The notes under the pieces: generated by a model | The model's input: only the letters and a program-made list of their open reading frames with translations | What the model was told of the DNA's origin: nothing | Databases searched by the model: none | Part shown: positions 12,236-20,000 of the stretch, one piece after another | Position numbering within the stretch: position 1 is the first letter of the stretch | Layout: every line of letters starts with the position of its first letter | NCBI GenBank assembly: GCA_013368325.1 | Contig: JAACJK010000003.1 | Location: 744,001-808,000 of the forward strand | From: Ephemerocybe angulata | Lineage: Eukaryota > Basidiomycota > Agaricomycetes > Agaricales > Psathyrellaceae | Length of the DNA stretch: 64,000 nt | Direction of reading: 5' to 3' | Made by a program: the position numbers and the translations under genes

Positions 12236-13221
12236 CTACGCAGGGGAAGAAGCCGGTGGAGGGATGTACTGTACTTCGAGAAAGGCGTCGTTCGGCAAGA
12301 TGATACTCCTAAAGTAATGTGTTAGGGTGAAGCAGGTACGTAGAGAAACGGGAAGTTACCAGGAGGAAATTTCGTCAGAGCGTGAGGGTGAAGGATGCTG
12401 GGCAGTTTGTGGATGGGCACTAGGCACATTTTAGGCAGTCATCTTGTTTTCTCTGTGGGAGCACATACCCTGATAGCCATTCGGGCCGATGCAAATGAGA
12501 AGGACGTTGTGTTGACGACCAAGGGATGAACGGAGGTGTCCTGAGACGATGATTCAGATGGGTGAGGGGGGGAAATCAGATTGAACTCACCGAAGAGGCG
12601 GGAGGTCTGTGTATGTATATGGGTCGTGTTCATCGACAAGCTCACGCCCAGTCGAATCGGGAAGTCGGTGCGGGGTCTTAAAGTGCCGTGGTAAAGGAGA
12701 CGAAAGCAGAGACATAGGTGTTCTGAGAGGGAGTGTCAGAATAGGGACGCCGGGATATGAATTAGGGCGCACTGTGCAGTGGAAGGTGCCGAGCCCCCTT
12801 CATTAACGGGGTCATATGGCGTTCCGACTAGGTGATGACCACACTGAATGGGCCGGTAGGGTGGAGGACGACGTTCCCTTGCGTAACGAGTGGAGCAGAT
12901 GGCAGGTGTTTCAGAGGGGGACGCATTGTCGACGCTGGAAGATGCGTCTGATGGAGAAGAGACGCTGGACCTTGACGACAGTGTGATTAAAGACGGCATG
13001 CTGGAATGCAAGCTGCAGGTGGAGCCATGTGAGACCGTAGTTGGTGAAGATGGAGGGGATGGCGAAGACGGATGCGAGCTGCAGGTGGAGCGATGTGAGA
13101 GCATAGTTGGCGAAGACGAAGACAGAGGGGATGGCGAAGACGGATGGGACGGGGATGTCGAAGGGGGCTGGAAGCGTTGGGACATGCTTAAAATGGGAGA
13201 GATATCGGAACATGATACCAT
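12236..13221 (-). CDS. Ser/Pro-rich hypothetical protein
   Basis: From ATG 13221 (MVSCSDISPILSMSQRF) the frame runs through a Ser/Pro-rich segment into STRYARERRPPPYRPIQCGHH. It then continues through four well-formed introns with donors GTGCGC, GTGAGT, GTATGT and GTAACT to SWSIILPNDAFLEVQYIPPP and TAG at 12236. Branch-like CTGAC/CTAAC and CAG/TAG acceptors support the junctions, and each keeps frame. The Ser/Pro-rich part overlies a two-unit tandem repeat. The domain is unrecognised and the protein is about 260 aa. It is convergent with the 10782-11997 gene and head to head with the retroelement reverse transcriptase. Start choice is uncertain because the frame stays open upstream to 13446. 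Confidence 0.5.
13008..13145. repeat. Two-unit tandem repeat (about 66 and 72 bp)
   Basis: The unit beginning TGCAAGCTGCAGGTGGAG and ending GGATGGCGAAGACGGA occurs twice in a row. The second copy has a six-base expansion (GAAGACGAAGAC) and a few substitutions. It lies inside the Ser/Pro-rich coding segment of the minus-strand gene. Confidence 0.75.
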
Positions 13222-13280
13222 TAATGCATCGGTAGAGGATATGAGACGGTAATAAGTCAGGGGTTTGATGTCCCACTTGA

Positions 13281-15308
13281 TTGGGAGGGACATACCCACG
13301 ATCACATGGTCGTCGATGCATGTTTTTCTTGGCATTTTGGAACCGGGTACAAGTACCCGTTTCCATAAATGGCCTCGGAACTGAGGGGTTACGCCATGGG
13401 TTCCGCGTTGGTTTCCCGAGTGTTGAACGCACCCAGATTCCCCCAAACAAGGATTCAGTTGGCGAGTACGGGCTCCAGTTCCAGCGGGTTGTTGATGAGG
13501 AGATTAGGAAGGGACGGTATCTGGGCCCCGTTTCTCGGGAGGTCATGGAGGCGGCAATTGGGTATTTTCAGTGCTCACCTCTGTCAGTTATTCCGAAGAC
13601 TACACCAGGGAAGATCCGCATCATCCAGGATTTTTCCTTCCCCCACTTCTTCAACACTCTCTACCCCCTTCCCTCAGTCAACTCGCACACAGACACCAGC
13701 GCCTTCCCATGTACATGGGGAACGTTCCTCTCGGTGGCCCACCTTGTGTGGTATCTCCCTCCAGGATCTCAAATGGCCGTCCGTGACGTGGCTGAAGCGT
13801 ATCGGACCATCCCTCTTCACTCGAGCCAGTGGGCAGCAACAGTTGTTGGTCTGGGCCAAGGCCTTTTCTGTGCCGACATTTTTGCCGCCTTCGGTGCTCG
13901 ACCGTCTGGCGGGGTGTTCGGCATTGTCGCTGACGCCCTCGGGGATCTCATGCGCTGGAGAGGCATCGGCCCCTTCACTAAGTGGGTGGATGATCATGTG
14001 TTCTTTCGCATTCGGAGGACGTACCTTGCCTCGTTTAACCGAATGCGGGATCGGTGGAGGGAAGTGGCTCAGGAGCGGGGTGCGAGGCAGTCGGGAGGTA
14101 GGATTTGGTTTGAAGGAGAGGTGGATAGGGATGGTGTGGCAGCGGAGCTATTCGAGGATTGTGAGTTCCCTCTGGTGGATCTTCGGAGGGATGGGAAAGG
14201 TGGAGGAGGTGACGAGGGTGCGTATACTTACGGGATGGAGGATATTGACGCCTTTTCGGCAGAGGTGGGTATTCCATGGGAGAAGTCCAAGGATCAGCCT
14301 TTCGCGTCAGTTGGCCAATACGTCGGGCTGGTATGGAATCTTAGGTCAAGGACGGTCGCTCTCCCGGAGGACAAGGCTGCGAAATACCTCGCGGCGGTTG
14401 GCGCCTGGCAGGAGAAGCGCACCCACTCGCTCCACGAAGTCCAGCAACTTTACGGGCGCCTTCTCCACGCAGCCCTCGTTGTACCAGCCGGTCGATCTCG
14501 CCTCACCGGACTGGAGTCGATGTTGGGCCTCTTCAACGGTCGTCCTTTCGTTTCACTCCACGCCCCTTCCTCTGTCCTCGCTGACCTCGTCTGGTGGGCT
14601 GACACCCTCGGTGCGCCAGGCATCTATCGGGACATCGGCAGGATGTTCCCAGCGCAAGTTGTCGATTGCGCGGCTTTCTCTGACGCAAGCTCTGGCGTCG
14701 GAATCGGGATCATTGTCAGTGGGCGCTGGCGTGCATGGCGTTTACTCCCGGGTTGGACGACCCTCGACGGTTCCAAAGACATCCAGTGGGCTGAGGCTGT
14801 CGGTTTCGAGCTCCTCGTCTACGCAGTCCTCGCTTCCAAGAACCCCGGCACCCATTTCCGACTATACGGCGACAACCGGGGGGTCGTCGAGGGTTGGTGG
14901 AACCGCCGCAGCCGAAACACCGCTGTCAACAAGGTCTTCTGCCGGTTGCTCGACTACCTCAGCATCAACGGCTTTGACGAATGCATCCACTCGACCTATG
15001 TCCGCAGCAAGGACAACCCCGCTGACGGGCCTTCGAGGGGCATCCTCCCTCCAGCTTCAGACCTCCTACCGGAGATCATTCTCCCACCATCCCTCCAGCG
15101 CTTCCTCATCGACGCCACCAGCCCCCTTACTGCCCAAGAAGAGGCCGTCCGACGCAGTGGACGAGCCCCCGCGGCGTTACCCAAGGACCGCAGAACGCAC
15201 GGCAGGACAGAGGGCGCTGATTCCAGAGAAGGGCGGGATGAGTGCGACACCTTCAGGGAGTTTTGCAATCATGAGGATGGCTATGTCGGTGACGGGGGGG
15301 AATTCTGA
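13281..15308 (+). CDS. Reverse transcriptase-RNase H of a YR (DIRS/Ngaro-like) retroelement
   Basis: The open frame ends at TGA 15306-15308 and encodes a reverse transcriptase. Fingers motifs SPLSVIPKTTPGKIRIIQDFS come first. Then palm MAVRDVAEAYRTIPLHSSQW and the catalytic box WVDDHVFFRI (about residue 235; the second Asp pair sits as VDD). RNase H follows with CAAFSDASSGVGIG, WAEAVGFELL, YGDNRG and SKDNPADGPSRG, which gives the D-E-D-D pattern. This combination without an LTR-type integrase, followed by a tyrosine recombinase, is typical of DIRS/Ngaro-like elements. There is no ATG at the left edge of the frame; the first in-frame ATG is near 13320. No Gag-like ORF precedes it, so the element looks 5'-truncated or rearranged just after the 12236-13221 gene. 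Confidence 0.85.
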   Translation: MGGTYPRSHGRRCMFFLAFWNRVQVPVSINGLGTEGLRHGFRVGFPSVERTQIPPNKDSVGEYGLQFQRVVDEEIRKGRYLGPVSREVMEAAIGYFQCSPLSVIPKTTPGKIRIIQDFSFPHFFNTLYPLPSVNSHTDTSAFPCTWGTFLSVAHLVWYLPPGSQMAVRDVAEAYRTIPLHSSQWAATVVGLGQGLFCADIFAAFGARPSGGVFGIVADALGDLMRWRGIGPFTKWVDDHVFFRIRRTYLASFNRMRDRWREVAQERGARQSGGRIWFEGEVDRDGVAAELFEDCEFPLVDLRRDGKGGGGDEGAYTYGMEDIDAFSAEVGIPWEKSKDQPFASVGQYVGLVWNLRSRTVALPEDKAAKYLAAVGAWQEKRTHSLHEVQQLYGRLLHAALVVPAGRSRLTGLESMLGLFNGRPFVSLHAPSSVLADLVWWADTLGAPGIYRDIGRMFPAQVVDCAAFSDASSGVGIGIIVSGRWRAWRLLPGWTTLDGSKDIQWAEAVGFELLVYAVLASKNPGTHFRLYGDNRGVVEGWWNRRSRNTAVNKVFCRLLDYLSINGFDECIHSTYVRSKDNPADGPSRGILPPASDLLPEIILPPSLQRFLIDATSPLTAQEEAVRRSGRAPAALPKDRRTHGRTEGADSREGRDECDTFREFCNHEDGYVGDGGEF

Positions 15309-15806
15309 TACCACATCAGGCTCGTCGGTGCTACGCCCGGCATGCCCATGTGAGGAGCGGTTTTGGCATTGGACGCCTGCACGTCGTGAGTCTGAAGTCG
15401 CCCCGTCTATGGACACGGTGAAGCTGCTGTGCAGCGGGTATGCTACGTCGACCCTCAGCACTTACTCGTCGGGTGTGGCCGCACTGCACACGTTCTGTGA
15501 CATGCGTGTACCACGAGTTCCCGAGTTGGAGCGAGCTCCTCTCTCGGAGAGTTTATTGCTGGAGTTTATCGCAGCGTGTGCGGGTCAGTACTCAGGATCC
15601 ACGGTGGCGAATTACGTGTTCGGCATCGAGGCTTGGCACAACGTCCACCGGGTACCATGGCGCATACCGAAGGCCGTGGTTTCGCTTGCGCTGCGCGCAG
15701 CAAATAATCTCGCTCCCCCACCAAACGCCCCTCGCCCTCCAGTCACCATCGAAACCATGTCGACTGTTCTCGCGCACCTGGATCTGAGCCTACCCTTGGA
15801 TGCGGC
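15271..15806 (+). pseudogene. Tyrosine recombinase, 5' part, interrupted by copia insertion
   Basis: The recombinase is read in a different frame from the RT-RNase H ORF and overlaps its last ~40 bases. This part carries the helical core-binding domain (TVKLLCSGYATSTLSTYSSG, SGSTVANYVFGIEAWHNVHR). It is cut after codons PLDAAV at 15806 by the copia LTR. Read past the insertion, the frame continues into LTR sequence and soon stops. The coding frame is intact up to the break, and the matching 3' part starts at 22743. Confidence 0.85.
15802..15806. repeat. Target site duplication GCGGC, left copy
   Basis: GCGGC directly precedes the left LTR and is repeated directly after the right LTR at 22738-22742. 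This is the 5 bp duplication expected of copia integrases. Confidence 0.95.
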
Positions 15807-16255
15807 TGTTGAACTGAGTGCGCTTTGGCGCACGCACACATGTGACCATCAAAAAGTCACATGCGCCTTAGTTGCCTAATCCGGCGCCGAGGTTGAGGAC
15901 TTTGGAAAAGTCCTCAAGCCTGGTGCCCAAAAAGGAAATTCCGTGCATGGTCTGTGCGCACATCAAATTATTATTGATGCACGGCTGCATCTGGCAGCCT
16001 GACCCCTATGCACTCCAGTGTCCGTCTTCTGCACGCATTCTGGACACTACTGTGTGTTACATACTTATATAGTATAGTCACACATAGTCACACACGGTTT
16101 ATGTATATAAGCACTACTGTATCGTAGGTAGAAAGAACGAAGCACTTGCATACAAGCCAAGTCACTAGCTACTTTCCTAAGCATCAAGCTCGACACACAA
16201 GGTACGACCAATGTGCCAGCATAGCTGCCCTACGCTATTTCCATGCTGTTCTACA
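15807..16255 (+). repeat. Left LTR (449 bp) of the copia element
   Basis: It begins TGTTGAAC and ends TTCTACA. The U3 side holds three short hairpins (15819-15834, 15839-15863, 15895-15915). A TATA box TATATAAG lies at 16104-16111, so transcription probably starts about 25-30 bp downstream. A strong splice-donor-like AAG/GTACGA sits at 16201. Confidence 0.95.
16104..16111 (+). promoter_or_regulatory. LTR TATA box
   Basis: TATATAAG in the left LTR, with an identical copy at 22586-22593 in the right LTR. It is placed to drive the genomic RNA, leaving an R/U5 leader of about 120 bases before the primer-binding site. Confidence 0.7.
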
Positions 16256-16948
16256 GTTATGAGCCCCGGCTCTGTCGCTGTCTATCCCCAGCCAACGCGC
16301 CCTTCTGTGTCGCTGCATTGGCTTGTGGTGATATTCATGCTGACGCTGTTGGCATATGTCGCCCTTGAAATGCTGAAGTCTATCGTACCCTATCGGGTTC
16401 ATCACAGACTCAGAACAACAGTTTGGGAGTGGCTCACCTCTTGGTGGCCACAGCCGCGCCATGCAGAACCCACTAGGGATCGCAGAGGTAGGCGCATTAC
16501 TCCAACCATCAGGCGGTCAACAGATGCAGCAGGTGCAAACCAGCGCTCTGGCCGACGTACCTTTCTTGGACGTCAGGCAGACCAGCCTCATCGAGTACAG
16601 AGAGGCAACAATCCTATTCCGGAACCGTTTAACCAGCGCTACGGAAGGAGATCTAATCGTCATTCTGATGCACCACCTCCATATAGGCGTGCAAACATCA
16701 GACACCCTATTAGGGTAGGCCATGTTACTACAGATGATGAAATGCCTGCTCTAGAACCTCTCTCCCCTCCCAGGGTGCTTCCAATAAATCTCAGAGGAAG
16801 CGGCATTGGCCCATCTGGACCCAATGCTGAGAGAAGTTCTAACTCGAGCTTGGAATACCAAACTGCCGAGCTGCCAGAAATGGTGACCTTTCCATTTATG
16901 GAGGTCTCGGATCAAAGCATTGCAAGGGACGCACATAGGCGCTCATGA
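16211..16948 (+). CDS. Leader ORF of the copia element with a membrane segment
   Basis: A 245-codon frame lies between the LTR and gag-pol. It opens at ATG 16211 (inside the LTR) or at ATG 16259 (inside the primer-binding site). Residues about 35-55 are strongly hydrophobic (WLVVIFMLTLLAYVALEML), flanked by WEWLTSWWPQP. The rest is Arg-rich and polar (RRGRRITPTIRR, NQRYGRRSNRH), ending in an acidic, Pro-rich tail. No homologue is known to me and it is not Gag-like. The whole frame lies within a probable intron (16202-17002), so it would be made only from unspliced RNA. It could also be chance coding potential. Confidence 0.5.
   Translation: MCQHSCPTLFPCCSTVMSPGSVAVYPQPTRPSVSLHWLVVIFMLTLLAYVALEMLKSIVPYRVHHRLRTTVWEWLTSWWPQPRHAEPTRDRRGRRITPTIRRSTDAAGANQRSGRRTFLGRQADQPHRVQRGNNPIPEPFNQRYGRRSNRHSDAPPPYRRANIRHPIRVGHVTTDDEMPALEPLSPPRVLPINLRGSGIGPSGPNAERSSNSSLEYQTAELPEMVTFPFMEVSDQSIARDAHRRS
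16256..16270 (+). promoter_or_regulatory. Primer-binding site matching initiator tRNA-Met anticodon arm
   Basis: GTTATGAGCCCCGGC directly abuts the LTR. GTTATGAGCCC is the reverse complement of GGGCTCATAAC, the anticodon stem and loop of eukaryotic initiator tRNA-Met. It does not match a tRNA 3' acceptor end. Priming by a tRNA cut in the anticodon loop is known for Drosophila copia, so a half-tRNA primer is the natural reading. The ATG inside it (16259) also opens an in-frame start for the leader ORF. Confidence 0.75.
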
Positions 16949-17004
16949 TTTGACTCTCCTCTTTTGGATCGAGCAATTATGACTGACAAATTTTCTTTTC
17001 AGAT

Positions 17005-20000
17005 ATGTCTACCGCCGCTCTTATGTCTGCTGTCCCGATCTTCGATGGCTCCAACTACATTCAGTGGGGTCCGTTGATGAAGTCCTTCCTTCAGTTCAAC
17101 GGCTTTTGGCAGGTTGTTGATGGATCTTTCCTGAAACCTTCTGCAACCACTACTGCTGCCAGTGGTGCCTCCGCTGATAGCGGCGCAGCCAGCTCTGTTA
17201 GTGCGGGAGACCTGGCTAAGGCACTAAGGGAATGGGGAAAAGATGATGCTGCTGCTCAAGGTGCGATGGCCCTTCGCATCAGAGCAGATCTTCACATTCA
17301 CGTCAAGGACTCTGCTAAAGAGACCTGGGATGAATTGAAGAATGTCTATGGAGTGCCTTCAATGGCTTTGAAGTTTTCCTGGTTCTCTGAACTGGTGAAA
17401 TTCTCCATCCCCGGAAACGATCACCCGAGCAAAGAGCTCGCCCGCTTTGAGATGCTTGTCAATAAGCTTACCAAAGCGGATCTGGAACTCCCAGAGGAGA
17501 TCTTGGCTATGTTTCTCATCCATGCTGCTCCGAAAAAGTATGACAGTGTTATTTCACTTGTCTCTCTTGGAGCATCCCGTAAGGGAGAAGATGGTTCACC
17601 TGTGAAAATCACTGTGCAGGATGTGAAAGGAGCCTTAACGTCCGAATGGGAAAGACAATCCCGACCCGCCAAGCTGGCTCAGCGTATATCAGCTGTCAAA
17701 CATAAGGGTCCTACACCCTCGTTTAACCAGCAAAAGCAACAGCCACCCACTTCTCCGCAGCAGCGCACACCACAAGTGTCGCAGCAGCCGCAGCAGAAGA
17801 AGTTCAAGCCTCGCAAGGGGCGCGGCAGGGGTGGAAAAGCACATGGTGGTGCTCATGTTGCTCAAATTGGTGGTCACATCATCTCTGACCAAACCTTTGC
17901 CTACCCCACTATCGCCACCGGTTACGCTGAACCCACGGGATCGCAACCGTCTCTTCCTCCCATCCAATTTGGTACCATCAATATTCCTCGTCAAGAAATT
18001 CCCACCATCAACCCTCGCCTGCAGACCACAGATCCTCGTCCTCGCCCTCCTCAACGTACAACAGCCTCCGTCATGATGATTGATGGTGCTGGAGTCAATG
18101 TCAGGAGTGTGCCTGAGAGTCTTCCAGTGAACCCTCTGCCTAGTACGCCATCAGTCTGGCCCTCTGTTAACAAGGCCAGGATGTTAGCGGAACGTCTTGA
18201 AATTCCCAAGACCATACAGATCATGAAGCGCCTTGAGTCTATTCCAATGGAGATAGACTCACCTTCTGATCATGAGGACTCTGTGGCTCCTATCAGTCCT
18301 GGCACGTCAACTCGCAAGAGATCTCGATCTCTTTCGCTCGAAAGACAAACCCACAACAGTAAGTGGGAAACAGCCAGTGAAGCTGATTTGGATCGAGTAA
18401 CTAACTCTCTGAATCATGCAGATGGTTTACCTGCAGTATACTCTGATGATGAGTATGGTTATCTCTTTGACGATGATGCCGAAGGAGAAGACGATCCGGA
18501 CTGCCAAGACTCTGGAAATCAGCAAGTCTGGAATGATGGATCTTACTCTATGGCGCCAAATGACTGCTCTGAATCTACTATGGGAAGGTCAGTGGCATCT
18601 CTACATTCTCACACACAGACGCTTACAAGTCTCCCAGATATGCGATCTAAATTGCCATCATCAATCGGGACTTGTAGTGTAGATATACTTTTCGCCTGTA
18701 TTGTCGCTGAATCAAAGTATGTTGCACATCGCTCTGCATGTAAGAAATGTCAAGAGAATATGAGCCATCAAGACTGGATTCTAGACTCTGGTGCGAGTGT
18801 ACACTTTACCAATAGTCGCAGTGACTTTGCAGACTATTCTGACTTAGAGGGAGACCTCCAAGTTCAGACAGCTAGTTCGAACATCCAGATTCGAGGCTGT
18901 GGTACAGTCTTCTTTACATTCCAAATAGGGAATAAGAAGCGCACCGCACAGATCTATCCTGTCTATTATATCCCTGAGATCTCTCTCAGATTGCTTTCTC
19001 TCGGAGAATTCCTCCAAAATGGGTTTCTCCTCAGAGGTGATGATCGAAGCATCACTCTGTGGAAGAAAAAGGAGTTGAGTCTAGTCGCTCACCCCCACTC
19101 CAAAGGCCAGACCATTTACTGGGTCAATGCTTCTATAGCACAAGAGGACAAAATCCTCAATTCTCACACTGTCATCTATGTCGCTGACTATGACATATGG
19201 CATCAACGCTTTGGACATCCATCCAAAGATGTTCTCAGGAATGCTCGAAAAAGCACAAAGAACTTCCCATCTGATATGAATATTCCCGAAAATCCTCCGC
19301 TCTGTAGAGGATGTGTTCAGGGAAAGATGCCCAATGCATCCTTTCCTTCATCAAACACGCGTGCTAAAGCTGCTTTCGAGAAGATTCATTCAGATCTAAA
19401 GTCTTTCTCCAAACAGTCGTACCACAAGTACAGATATATTATCACATTTCTGGACGACTATTCTTCCTTTTGTTGGATCAAGTGTCTAAAGACCAAAGAT
19501 GAAGCGCTAGATGCCTTCAAGCAATTCTTTGCTATGGTTAAAACACAATACAATACCAAAGTCAAGTCTATTATGTCTGACTTTGGAGGAGAATACAAGT
19601 CAATCAAGCTGGATATGCTCCTCAAGGGGCTTGGTATCGAAGTATTGGCCTCTGCGCCACATACACCCCAGCAGAATGGACGTGCAGAAAGGCTTAACAG
19701 GACATTGATGGACAAGGCAGAGGCCATGCGCCACCATGCCTCCATTCCAGAATCCTGGTGGGAGTTCTCTGTTGACCATGCGGTGCATGTATATAACCGC
19801 ACTCCAATTCGCCGCCTTAAATGGCGAACTCCTTGGGAGGCGCTGAACGGAGAGGTCCCTGATATATCACATCTTCGTGTTTTTGGTTGTGCTGCATGGG
19901 TCTGGATCCATCCAGACGTCAGAAGCAACAAACTATCTCCGAAGTCGGAGTTAATGTGCTTTATTGGCTACCCTAAAGGTGTTAAGGGGTATCTCTTCAT

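Larger units (their letters stand above)
16202..17002 (+). other. Probable leader intron of the copia element
   Basis: The donor AAG/GTACGA at 16201-16202 lies just upstream of the leader ATG. The acceptor CTGACAAATTTTCTTTTCAG at 16983-17002 has a branch-like CTGAC and a pyrimidine tract, two bases before the gag-pol ATG at 17005. Splicing would remove the primer-binding site and leader ORF and give a gag-pol mRNA with a short leader. This is inferred from consensus only. Confidence 0.45.

Noticed and set aside
12911..13546. Minus-strand frame of 211 codons with repeated PSVFAIPSVF and LHLQLA segments
   Set aside because: It overlies the minisatellite in a different frame from the spliced gene, and its repeats simply reflect the DNA repeat.
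13369..15270. Open frame of over 600 codons in the second plus-strand frame through the reverse transcriptase
   Set aside because: The amino acids are Ser/Arg/Pro-rich without motifs and shadow the RT-RNase H in another frame. Only the part after about 15271 reads as recombinase.
15807..16072. Two identical 66-codon proteins, one in each LTR
   Set aside because: They are simply open frames within the duplicated LTR and the same sequence counted twice.
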